The notes beneath the pieces were generated by a model. It had not been told where the DNA came from. It ran no database searches and was given only the letters and a program-made list of their open reading frames with translations. Both the position numbers and the translations under genes were made by a program. A stretch of DNA of 64,000 nt from Chryseobacterium daecheongense. GTDB lineage: Bacteria; Bacteroidota; Bacteroidia; Flavobacteriales; Weeksellaceae. The stretch spans positions 4,154,001-4,218,000 of the forward strand of contig CP115858.1 in the NCBI GenBank assembly GCA_027920525.1, read 5' to 3'. Shown in pieces: positions 41,878-49,521 of this stretch (its first letter is position 1; each line of letters opens with the position of its first letter).

Positions 41878-43193
41878 AGCCGAATTTCATACAAAAAGTT
41901 ACCAATTGGGGCAATTTTCCTGTAGTGGAAAAAGAAATGAAGTCTGAAGACAGCTTCAGAAATATAAGGGAATTTGTATTGAACCATAATGAAGTGATCG
42001 CGAGAGGGAATGGGAGATGTTATGGAGATGCTTCATTAGGGGAACATATATTTTCGACAAAAAAACTCAATAAATTTATCAGCTTTGACCGGTTGAATGG
42101 TATTATAGAATGCGAATCCGGAGTGCTGCTTTCAGATGTTTTGGAAATAGCTGTTCCGCAAGGATACTTTCTTTATGTAACTCCGGGAACCAAGTTTGTT
42201 ACTGTTGGAGGTGCCATCGCATCAGATGTACATGGTAAAAACCATCATTCAGAAGGTTGTTTTTCAGAATATGTCATTGAGTTTAAACTCATGAATGAAA
42301 ATGGGGAGATCATAACATGTTCAAGAGAGACGAATTCAGATAAATTCTGGGCAACTATCGGCGGAATGGGACTTACGGGCATTATTCTGACGGCAAAGTT
42401 TAAGCTTAAAAATATAGAATCAGCTTATATTCGCCAGGAAAGTATTAAAGCTGAAAACCTTGATGAAATATTCAGGCTTTTTGAAGAAAGTGAAAACTGG
42501 ACATATACTGTTGCCTGGATCGATTGCTTACAAAAGGGTAAAAATATTGGAAGGAGCATTTTGATGAGGGGAGAACATGCTTTTCAGCATGAACTTCCTC
42601 AGAATATGGCAAAAAGCCCTCTACGGCTTAAGAAAAAGTTTCAACCAACTGTCCCTTTTTATTTTCCGGGCTTTGTTCTGAATGCTTTAACGGTAAAAAT
42701 ATTTAATCTGCTGTATTATAAAAAGCAGTCTAAAAAAGAAGTTAAAAGCTTTATAGATTATGAAACATACTTTTACCCTCTGGATTTTGTTACTGATTGG
42801 AATAAAATTTATGGTAAATCAGGTTTTATCCAATATCAGATGGTAATTCCTAAAGACTCCGGAAAGGAGGGGATGAAGAAGATCCTGGAAACCATTGCCA
42901 ATAGCGGAAACGGATCCTTTCTGGCTGTTTTAAAACTCTTTGGAAAGAATAACGAGGAAGCTTACAACTCATTTCCTATAGAAGGGTACACTTTGGCACT
43001 TGATTTTAAAGTAAATTCGAAACTTAAAAAGTTGGTAAAACAGCTTGATGATATTGTTCAGGAATTCGGAGGTAGAATTTATTTGACCAAAGACAGCATG
43101 AGTAAATCTTCTTTGACGAATTACCTTAAAAATATTCAAAATCCTAAATTTGTGTCGTTACAGCACAAAAGAATCATAAATAATAATTCATAA
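41874..43193 (+). CDS. DprE1-like FAD-dependent decaprenylphosphoryl-ribose oxidase
   Basis: The FAD-binding PCMH domain carries ARGNGRCYGDAS at residues 43-54 and VTPGTKFVTVGGAIASDVHGKN, matching DprE1; the C-terminal part resembles the ALO-type substrate domain, ending LKNIQNPKFVSLQHKRI. It would oxidise the 2'-OH of polyprenyl-phospho-ribose to a keto intermediate. 439 residues, slightly under the mycobacterial 461. It overlaps the DPPR synthase gene by 4 bases, and the DprE2-like ATG directly follows its stop. Confidence 0.85.
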   Translation: MKPNFIQKVTNWGNFPVVEKEMKSEDSFRNIREFVLNHNEVIARGNGRCYGDASLGEHIFSTKKLNKFISFDRLNGIIECESGVLLSDVLEIAVPQGYFLYVTPGTKFVTVGGAIASDVHGKNHHSEGCFSEYVIEFKLMNENGEIITCSRETNSDKFWATIGGMGLTGIILTAKFKLKNIESAYIRQESIKAENLDEIFRLFEESENWTYTVAWIDCLQKGKNIGRSILMRGEHAFQHELPQNMAKSPLRLKKKFQPTVPFYFPGFVLNALTVKIFNLLYYKKQSKKEVKSFIDYETYFYPLDFVTDWNKIYGKSGFIQYQMVIPKDSGKEGMKKILETIANSGNGSFLAVLKLFGKNNEEAYNSFPIEGYTLALDFKVNSKLKKLVKQLDDIVQEFGGRIYLTKDSMSKSSLTNYLKNIQNPKFVSLQHKRIINNNS

Positions 43194-43919
43194 ATGATAG
43201 TTCTGGGAAGTACCTCTGAAGTAGCACAAGCCTTTGTTGAAAAGGCTCTGCAGGAAGGTGAAAAATATGAGAAAATCTATCTTCTGACCTCAAATAAGGA
43301 AACCACGGAAAGGTTCGCAAGACATATTGATGTTAAATTTCTGCAACAGGCTGAGGTGATTGAGTTGGATTTAATGAAAGAAATAGATTACACCCGATTT
43401 GATCATGTCAATTCAAATGTATTATTTTGTGCAACGGGATATTTAGGAGATGGAACAGAAGAAGGTTTGTATGATAATAAAAATACGGAAAGAATAATTA
43501 ATATCAATTATTCAAAACTGGTTCCTGTGATGAATTATTTTGCCCAGAAATTTGAAAGCAGAAGATCAGGTACAATCATAGGATTGTCATCTGTGGCAGG
43601 AGATCGAGGGAGGCAGAGTAACTTCATTTATGGAAGTGCAAAAGCAGCTTTTACAGCCTATTTAAGCGGGCTACGGAATTATCTGTTTGATAAGAAAGTG
43701 CATGTGCTGACGATTAAACCAGGGTTTATGGAAACTAAAATGACAGAAGGGCTTCCGTTAAATCCAAGGTTAACGGCCAAGCCAAAACAGGCTGCAGCTT
43801 CCATTTACAATGCGTATAAAAAACAAAAAAATGTAGCTTATGTATTGCCTGTCTGGGGGATTATTATGATGATTATCAGGAATATTCCTGAATTTGTATT
43901 TAAAAAATTAAAGCTCTGA
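43194..43919 (+). CDS. DprE2-like SDR reductase
   Basis: A short-chain dehydrogenase of 241 residues. It lacks the classic TGxxxGxG and instead begins MIVLGSTSEVAQAF, as DprE2 does. The catalytic Ser is in GLSSVAGDRG and the YxxxK pair in YGSAKAAF. It would reduce the 2-keto intermediate from the DprE1-like enzyme to the arabino form. The gene starts on the base after the previous stop and is followed 4 bases later by the HAD gene. Confidence 0.85.
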   Translation: MIVLGSTSEVAQAFVEKALQEGEKYEKIYLLTSNKETTERFARHIDVKFLQQAEVIELDLMKEIDYTRFDHVNSNVLFCATGYLGDGTEEGLYDNKNTERIININYSKLVPVMNYFAQKFESRRSGTIIGLSSVAGDRGRQSNFIYGSAKAAFTAYLSGLRNYLFDKKVHVLTIKPGFMETKMTEGLPLNPRLTAKPKQAAASIYNAYKKQKNVAYVLPVWGIIMMIIRNIPEFVFKKLKL

Positions 43920-43923
43920 TAAA

Positions 43924-44511
43924 ATGAAAAAATTGTATTGTTTTGATTTTGATGGAACGATTACCTATAAGGATACAATGTTTATGTATCTGAAATTTTA
44001 TGATTCTACGAAATACCATATACAATTTTTGAGACATGTTCCTCTGTTTATTTTATTGAAATTAAAACTGGCGGAAACGGAAAAGGTCAAAAAAAGCTTC
44101 ATCGGTTCAATACTGAAAGGACAATCACAAGAAAAAATAGAACGAAAATCGAGACAGTTTTTTGAGCAGCACTATCCTAAGATTGTGCGTGAAAATGCAC
44201 TCGACTTTATTAAAAATATAGATCGTAATAATACTCAGAGTCTATTAGTTACGGCTTCTCTGGATATCTGGGTAAAACCATTTGCAGAGGAATTGAAAAT
44301 GCAGCTGGTTTCCACGCGTGCAGAGTTTAAAAACGGTATTTTTACAGGGAATTTTATAGGGAAAAACTGTAACGGAAAAGAAAAACTCATAAGAATCCAG
44401 GAGCAGATCAACAATTCAAAATACGATAAAATAATCGCTTTTGGCGATACTTCAGGAGATAAGCAAATGCTGAAATGGGCAAATGAAGGACATTACCAAT
44501 TTTTTCACTAA
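43924..44511 (+). CDS. HAD-IB family phosphatase
   Basis: The nucleophile motif DFDGTITYKDT lies at residues 8-18, with VTASLDIW as motif II and AFGDTSGDKQML as motif IV. The size (195 residues) and helical cap (PLFILLKLKLAETEKVKKSF) place it with phosphoserine-phosphatase-like HAD-IB enzymes. Its position inside the DprE-like operon suggests that it removes the 5-phosphate from polyprenyl-phospho-ribose-phosphate, a step that the other three genes do not cover; this is an inference. Confidence 0.8.
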   Translation: MKKLYCFDFDGTITYKDTMFMYLKFYDSTKYHIQFLRHVPLFILLKLKLAETEKVKKSFIGSILKGQSQEKIERKSRQFFEQHYPKIVRENALDFIKNIDRNNTQSLLVTASLDIWVKPFAEELKMQLVSTRAEFKNGIFTGNFIGKNCNGKEKLIRIQEQINNSKYDKIIAFGDTSGDKQMLKWANEGHYQFFH

Positions 44512-44534
44512 TTTTGGGAGGTAAAAATGTAACA

Positions 44535-44999
44535 ATGAATAAACTGTTTATTTGGTTCCTTGCTTTTTTCATGAGCTGTACAAGTGCACCGTCTTCAGTA
44601 TCTAATGATACACAAAAAGGAGGTGAAATCCTTGTTTCTGAATCTCAGGGTGGCACTGAAACCGCTGGCTTCAAAATTCTTAAAAGTGAAGAAGAGCTTC
44701 AGAAAATTATAAAAGGTAATTCCAGCCTTGCTGAACTAGGACAGGATGCAGCAATTAAATACCCTGCCTTTCCAAAAAATCAAAAAGCTGTTTTATACAA
44801 CCTTGGAACTTTTAGGTCAGGAGACCATAAGATCAGTGAGATAAAAAGTCTTTCTGTGAAGGATAATATTTTGTATGTAGAAGTTCCACAGCGTGAGTCC
44901 GGAGGAATGGAGATCCAGGTGATATCCAATCCTTGGGTGGTTTTTACAGTTCCTTCCAATTATCAATTCAATTCCGTCGTATTAAAATATTCAAAATAA
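44535..44999 (+). CDS. Lipoprotein with PrcB C-terminal-like domain
   Basis: The ATG gives a 154-residue protein with a lipoprotein-like signal (LFIWFLAFFMSC). The C-terminal part, AVLYNLGTFRSGDHKIS to SNPWVVFTVP, fits the PrcB_C domain (first seen in a Treponema protease complex subunit). A GGGAGG lies 13-18 nt upstream. A TTG start 21 bases earlier was rejected. It follows the HAD gene by 23 bases and precedes cysteine desulfurase by 1 base, so it may be in the same transcript. Confidence 0.7.
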   Translation: MNKLFIWFLAFFMSCTSAPSSVSNDTQKGGEILVSESQGGTETAGFKILKSEEELQKIIKGNSSLAELGQDAAIKYPAFPKNQKAVLYNLGTFRSGDHKISEIKSLSVKDNILYVEVPQRESGGMEIQVISNPWVVFTVPSNYQFNSVVLKYSK

Positions 45000-45000
45000 A

Positions 45001-46176
45001 ATGAATAAAGTATATTTAGATAACGCAGCAACAACACCCCTTTCAGAAGAAGTTATTGATGCAATGGTAGGTACCATGAAGGTAAACTTTGGAAATCCTT
45101 CTTCTACACATAGCTTTGGGCAGGAAGCTAAAATCCTGATCGAAAATGTGAGAAGGCAGGTGGCTGATTATCTTCATGTAACGCCCGCTGAGATTATTTT
45201 TACATCATGTGGGACAGAGTCCAACAATATGATCATTAAATCCAGTGTGGAACACCTTGGAGTACAAAGAATCATCAGCTCTCCACTGGAACACAAATGT
45301 GTTTCAGAGAGTATAATCGATATGAAGGCAAGAAAAGGGGTAGAGGTTGTTTATATCCGTCCGAATGAAAAAGGAGATATCGATCTTAATAAATTGGAAG
45401 AACTTTTAAAGGCATCAGATAAAAAGACCCTTGTAAGCTTAATGCATGCCAATAATGAGATCGGAAATATCACCAACCTTAAAAAGATGGCTGAAATATG
45501 CAAAGTAAATAATGCACTTCTACATTCTGATACTGTTCAGACCATGGCGCATATCGATCTTGATTTCTCTGACATTCCGGTTGATTTTGCTTCATGCAGT
45601 GCACATAAATTCCATGGACCAAAAGGAGTAGGTTTTGCCTTTATCAGAAAAGCGACAGGTCTTAAGGGGATTATCACAGGAGGACCTCAGGAAAGAAGTC
45701 TTAGAGCAGGTACTGAGAATGTTGCGGGTATTGTGGGGCTTGGAAAAGCTTTAGAGCTTTCTCTTAATCATATGGAAGCATATACCCATCATATTCAGGA
45801 AATAAAAAATTATACCATTGAAAGATTATCTGCTGAAATAGCAGGGATTAAGTTCAATGGAAGAAGTGCTGAAACTGAAAATAGTTTATACACTGTTTTA
45901 AGTGCCCTTTTACCATATAAAAATCCGCTAATAGGTTTGCAGTTGGATATGAAAGGGATCGCCATTTCTCAGGGTAGTGCTTGCTCGTCAGGAGCATCAA
46001 AACCTTCAATGGTTATGATGATGGTTCTTTCAGAAGATGAAATGGATAATTGTACACCTTTACGTATTTCATTTAGCCATATGACCACAAAAGCGGATAT
46101 TGATGTTTTCGTAAATGCCCTGAAAGAAATTTCAGATGATTTGGTTATAGAAAAAACAAATGTTCAGCATAGATAA
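45001..46176 (+). CDS. Cysteine desulfurase (IscS/NifS type)
   Basis: A PLP enzyme that removes sulfur from cysteine for Fe-S clusters or thiolation. The PLP lysine is Lys203 in CSAHKFHGPKGVG; other blocks are YLDNAATTPLSEEV, FGNPSSTH, MHANNEIG and HSDTVQ. The catalytic Cys lies in SQGSACSSGASKPS. 391 residues. No iscU or iscR is nearby, so a tRNA-thiolation or general role is as likely as Fe-S assembly. Confidence 0.93.
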   Translation: MNKVYLDNAATTPLSEEVIDAMVGTMKVNFGNPSSTHSFGQEAKILIENVRRQVADYLHVTPAEIIFTSCGTESNNMIIKSSVEHLGVQRIISSPLEHKCVSESIIDMKARKGVEVVYIRPNEKGDIDLNKLEELLKASDKKTLVSLMHANNEIGNITNLKKMAEICKVNNALLHSDTVQTMAHIDLDFSDIPVDFASCSAHKFHGPKGVGFAFIRKATGLKGIITGGPQERSLRAGTENVAGIVGLGKALELSLNHMEAYTHHIQEIKNYTIERLSAEIAGIKFNGRSAETENSLYTVLSALLPYKNPLIGLQLDMKGIAISQGSACSSGASKPSMVMMMVLSEDEMDNCTPLRISFSHMTTKADIDVFVNALKEISDDLVIEKTNVQHR

Positions 46177-46261
46177 CCTTATTGCTGAAAAGTAGTAATT
46201 TTGATGATCCAATTAAGGATTAAAAAAACAATAGAATATTAATTTAAATAAAATAAAAAAA

Positions 46262-46579
46262 ATGGCTTTAGAAATTACGGATAGCTCATTTCAGGAAACG
46301 GTTTTGAAATCTGATAAACCAGTATTGGTAGACTTTTGGGCGGTATGGTGTGGACCTTGTAGAACACTGGGACCAATCATTGAAGAAGTAGCAACAGATT
46401 TTGAAGGAAAAGCTGTAGTAGGAAAAGTAGATGTAGACAACAACCAGGAAATTTCTATGCAGTATGGCATCAGAAATATCCCTACAGTTCTTATTTTTAA
46501 GAATGGTGAAGTTGTTGATAAATTAGTTGGAGTAACACCAAAAGAAGTGATCGCAGAAAAATTAAGCGCACACTTATAA
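46262..46579 (+). CDS. trxA: Thioredoxin
   Basis: A 105-residue dithiol reductant. The active site is WAVWCGPCRTLGP, with the conserved DFWA strand before it, the cis-proline in IRNIPTVLIF and Gly in KLVGVTPKE. The length and pattern match TrxA closely. An intrinsic terminator follows. Confidence 0.95.
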   Translation: MALEITDSSFQETVLKSDKPVLVDFWAVWCGPCRTLGPIIEEVATDFEGKAVVGKVDVDNNQEISMQYGIRNIPTVLIFKNGEVVDKLVGVTPKEVIAEKLSAHL

Positions 46580-46599
46580 AAAAAATAACTTTGATAATG

Positions 46600-46630
46600 A
46601 ATGCCTTCCGCTTTTGGGAGGCATTTTTTT
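46600..46630 (+). terminator. trxA terminator
   Basis: AATGCCTTCC, loop GCTTTT, GGGAGGCATT and T run. Confidence 0.85.
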
Positions 46631-46639
46631 AACAAATAA

Positions 46640-46670
46640 TTTGCAGGTAATTAAAAAAGGTGTAATTTTG
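46640..46670 (+). promoter_or_regulatory. Promoter of the tRNA-Asp cluster
   Basis: TTTG at 46640-46643, 19 nt, then TAATTTTG at 46663-46670: a complete Bacteroidota promoter 37 nt before the first tRNA. Confidence 0.7.
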
Positions 46671-46707
46671 CAATCACAAAAAAGAAACAAGTTCTTTAAC
46701 AAAATTT

Positions 46708-46781
46708 GATCCGGTAGTTCAGTTGGTTAGAATGCCGCCCTGTCACGGCGGAGGTCGCGGGTTCGAGTCCCGTCCGGATCG
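46708..46781 (+). tRNA. tRNA-Asp (anticodon GTC), copy 1
   Basis: 74 nt with acceptor GATCCGG/CCGGATC and discriminator G, D arm, anticodon loop CTGTCAC with GTC, and T arm GCGGGTTCGAGTCCCGT. It differs from copies 2 and 3 by T for C in the D loop region (CAGTTGG versus CAGCTGG). CCA is not encoded. Confidence 0.96.
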
Positions 46782-46813
46782 CAATCAAATTTATTTGAAA
46801 TTATAGAACTACT

Positions 46814-46887
46814 GATCCGGTAGTTCAGCTGGTTAGAATGCCGCCCTGTCACGGCGGAGGTCGCGGGTTCGAGTCCCGTCCGGATCG
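46814..46887 (+). tRNA. tRNA-Asp (anticodon GTC), copy 2
   Basis: Identical to copy 3 and one base different from copy 1. The spacer to copy 1 is 32 nt and contains AGAACTACT, which recurs before copy 3. Confidence 0.96.
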
Positions 46888-46921
46888 CATATCAAATTTG
46901 ATTAAAAAACTCAGAACTACT

Positions 46922-46995
46922 GATCCGGTAGTTCAGCTGGTTAGAATGCCGCCCTGTCACGGCGGAGGTCGCGGGTTCGAGTCCCGTCCGGATCG
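46922..46995 (+). tRNA. tRNA-Asp (anticodon GTC), copy 3
   Basis: Same 74-nt cloverleaf as copy 2. The preceding spacer repeats AGAACTACT, so a whole tRNA-plus-spacer unit was probably duplicated. A terminator follows. Confidence 0.96.
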
Positions 46996-47001
46996 CAATA
47001 T

Positions 47002-47036
47002 AAAATGCTGTAAATATTATTTACAGCATTTTTTGT
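47002..47036 (+). terminator. Terminator of the tRNA-Asp cluster
   Basis: AAAATGCTGTAAA, loop, TTTACAGCATTTTTT: a 13-bp stem with T run. Confidence 0.85.
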
Positions 47037-47838
47037 TTTTAAAGTAAATATAATCGGAAAGATTTCCTTTTTACTTTTGATTTACTTTATAGATATTTGT
47101 GGTTGGCATAAAGAAAGAATGTGAGCTTATAATGGAGTTCTACACACAAAAACTACTTCCCTGTCAATAATCAGAAATTTCATCTTTTGTGATAGATTGA
47201 TCATGCTATCTAAGTATAATTACTTTTTAATTTATCCTTACTCGAAGTAATATCAAATATACATGAGCATTTTTTTACTTTTCTTTTTAAAGGATAGTAT
47301 TAGCATAAATTTCAGCCTTACTTTATTTATGTAAAGTTTTTTTATCATTCAATTCCGTTTATAAAGAATCATGTAAATGAAACCTATTTTATACGGTGCG
47401 AAAAACAAAAAATATTGAAATAAATCAGGAGATAAGTAACAGTTTCTTTTGAACTTTATGCTTTAAAAAGCAAAATACATATTTTAAACTCCTTCCTAAT
47501 TATATGATTAGTTTGTGTTTATAAATTATTGATAATCATATGGCTAAATCTTTATCGCATTATCCGTACGTATAAATTTCTTATAATAACTTACCCCAGA
47601 TTTATAAATCTAGATATGCTTTAGTTGTTACCTGTGTAAAGCTAATGCATCTTTGCTCTACAGATAGAAGAATTGTGACCATATCTACTAACGTTTTATT
47701 TTTCATGGTAAGGAAAAGTAGAAGTACTGCAAATGTCTTTTTCTGTTATTTCATGTCCCTTATAGTTTTCAAGAAAAATTTAAGTTAACAGGTGTGACTT
47801 GAAAGGAGAAGATGTAAAATGATTATAATTATATAGAA
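47037..47838. other. About 0.8 kb without recognisable genes after the tRNA cluster
   Basis: Stop codons break all frames into short pieces and no domain is visible. A perfect 9-bp inverted repeat (AAAGTAAAT at 47041-47049, ATTTACTTT at 47080-47088) lies at its left end. At its right end, AAGGAG at 47803-47808 precedes a start-stop ATGTAA at 47812 and a six-codon ORF at 47819-47836. It may be a long leader of the antiterminator gene, or the scar of a lost insertion beside the tRNA genes. Confidence 0.5.
47819..47836 (+). promoter_or_regulatory. Six-codon upstream ORF (MIIII) before the upxY-like gene
   Basis: ATG ATT ATA ATT ATA TAG has a Shine-Dalgarno-like AAGGAG ten bases before it and ends 2 nt before the antiterminator ATG. 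Strong SD sequences are unusual in Flavobacteriia. Translation of the uORF could set re-initiation at the gene. Confidence 0.4.
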
Positions 47839-48339
47839 ATGAATTTCATGAAAGGATGGTATGTTATTTATACCAAATCACGTTACGAAAAAAAAACTGC
47901 TCAAATCCTAACTGAGCAAAATTTCAAAGTGTATTTACCTCTCAATAAAACAATCTCTCAATGGAGTGATCGTAAAAAGAAGGTTGAAAAACCGCTTTTT
48001 AGTTCTTACGTTTTTATTTATTTAGAAACAATAAAAGATTACTTACGAGCTCTTGCGATTGAAGGTGTGGTCATATTTATCAAGTTTGGAAACCGACTGG
48101 TTCGTGTTCTTGATGAAGAAATAGATAGAATAAGAGTATTTCTTAATGAATTCTCAGATGTTGAACTTAGAAATTCATTAGATATTAAAGTTGGGGAGAA
48201 GAGGAGAATCACTTCAGGGCCTTTTGAAAATTATGACTGTGAAATAATAAAAATAGATAACAAGAAAAAAATCTGTGTAAGAATTGAATCATTAAAGTAT
48301 AGTATTTTAGCTGAAATGCATTCTTATCATTTAATTTAA
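47839..48339 (+). CDS. UpxY/NusG-like transcription antiterminator
   Basis: The 166 residues begin KGWYVIYTKSRYEKKTAQILTEQ, the NusG N-terminal (NGN) pattern, with FKVYLPL and KPLFSSYVFIYLE typical of UpxY/RfaH-type specialised NusG paralogues. The C-terminal third (GEKRRITSGPFENYDCEIIKI) is a KOW domain. Relatives in Bacteroides switch on capsule operons by binding their leaders. Here no polysaccharide genes follow; a convergent metalloprotease gene does. The ATG three codons later is an alternative start. Confidence 0.85.
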   Translation: MNFMKGWYVIYTKSRYEKKTAQILTEQNFKVYLPLNKTISQWSDRKKKVEKPLFSSYVFIYLETIKDYLRALAIEGVVIFIKFGNRLVRVLDEEIDRIRVFLNEFSDVELRNSLDIKVGEKRRITSGPFENYDCEIIKIDNKKKICVRIESLKYSILAEMHSYHLI

Positions 48340-48387
48340 GATCTATAATGGAATTATAAGGATATTAGCTTAATTATTAGAGAAATA

Positions 48388-48429
48388 AAATACATTGTAT
48401 GGTATATTCTTATACTATACAATGTATTT
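48388..48429. terminator. 19-bp hairpin between converging genes
   Basis: AAATACATTGTAT at 48388-48400 and ATACAATGTATTT at 48417-48429 pair perfectly. The stem continues through one G-T pair and five more pairs to a TTCT loop. It probably ends transcription from both sides. Confidence 0.65.
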
Positions 48430-48452
48430 ATATAATGTTATCCTTTTGTTAT

Positions 48453-49205
48453 TTACTTTCCGCCATTTGCCTTAAGGTCAGCTTTACAATTATTATCCAG
48501 TTGAGGAACATTTCCATTTATAATAAAGCCTAAAATATCTGTGGTTTCAGAAGCGTAGTACATCAGACAATTTTGATTATTACAATGGTTTCCATTGGAA
48601 GAATCTTTGTGATCTGTCTGCATCGGTGATCCTAGATTTACTAATCCCATCAAATGTCCCAGTTCATGCTCAAGCACTGTAGCTTCAAGTTTTGTTCTGC
48701 TGGTCTGCCCAAATCCTCCGGAATTTTCCTGAATTGTTTTTCCGAATAAAGCAATTGAGGTATTGCGGTATGCAATTCCTAACGTATTAGAATTGCCGCT
48801 ATATTTCCCGTTGGTATATAGAATGTTTACTGCAAGAGTTGATCCGTTGGTAAATACAGTTCGGTTTGTATTCTCAATTTGTCTTATATCATCCGCAGAT
48901 AAAGTGGAGGAGGACGTTCCTGGAATTTCTCTTTGAATAACGGTTATACCACCATCTTTGCGGAGAAAAGTGGATAGGAAATTTTTCAAATGATCAACAG
49001 CTTGCGAATTCGGGGCATATCCCGGCATATACTGAATTTCGATCAATAATGAATTATACCGGTTATTGCTTAAAAGGTCGTTGGCTGACGCTCCAACAGG
49101 ACGTGTGTGGTTGTAATCTGATGAATCATTGCTGAATTCATTATCTCTGCTGCAGGATATTGTACATAGCAAGGCTAGAAACGGAATAATTAGTTTTTTA
49201 ATCAT
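48453..49205 (-). CDS. Zinc metalloprotease lipoprotein
   Basis: A lipoprotein signal (KLIIPFLALLCTISC, Cys18) leads a 250-residue protein. The zinc motif HELGH is at 180-184, followed by LMGLVNLGSPMQTDH with a third His at 199, and a later NCLMYY can serve as the Met-turn. The spacing of the third His differs from the classic HExxHxxGxxH metzincins, where that position is Asn190. It resembles Bacteroidota membrane metalloproteases of unknown substrate. It is monocistronic, convergent with the antiterminator. Confidence 0.82.
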   Translation of the reverse strand: MIKKLIIPFLALLCTISCSRDNEFSNDSSDYNHTRPVGASANDLLSNNRYNSLLIEIQYMPGYAPNSQAVDHLKNFLSTFLRKDGGITVIQREIPGTSSSTLSADDIRQIENTNRTVFTNGSTLAVNILYTNGKYSGNSNTLGIAYRNTSIALFGKTIQENSGGFGQTSRTKLEATVLEHELGHLMGLVNLGSPMQTDHKDSSNGNHCNNQNCLMYYASETTDILGFIINGNVPQLDNNCKADLKANGGK

Positions 49206-49521
49206 AGGTTTTGTGTCTTTTGTTAAATATTTAATAATGCAATATTAGTAAAAATAAGTTTTGTGGTAGCAATATCACAGTAATGTATTTTTTTTATATC
49301 TGTTTTTATGTTGAATTCATTTCTCAAACCCGGTAGGTTTGTTTTTATTAATGAAAACAAATTGATTTTTCATAGATAATAATAGTGTCACTCAGCTTTT
49401 ATACTGATACTTTAATCGTTCTTAACCGTATTTTTACGATATTTTTAACCATCATTATGATTATTCCGTTTTAGGTCTGATATTTGTACTGAGTAGCAAA
49501 ACTAATCGACCTTTTAAATTT
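49206..49521. other. Divergent intergenic region, metalloprotease / L,D-transpeptidase
   Basis: This 316-base AT-rich gap has no gene. Promoter-like boxes are GATATTTG at 49479-49486 for the transpeptidase (one mismatch to TAnnTTTG) and minus-strand TAATATTG at 49240-49247 for the metalloprotease (one mismatch). I see nothing else in it. Confidence 0.5.

Noticed and set aside
46838..47047. A 69-codon open frame over the tRNA genes
   Set aside because: Its sequence repeats with the tRNA copies; it is an artefact of stop-free tRNA DNA.
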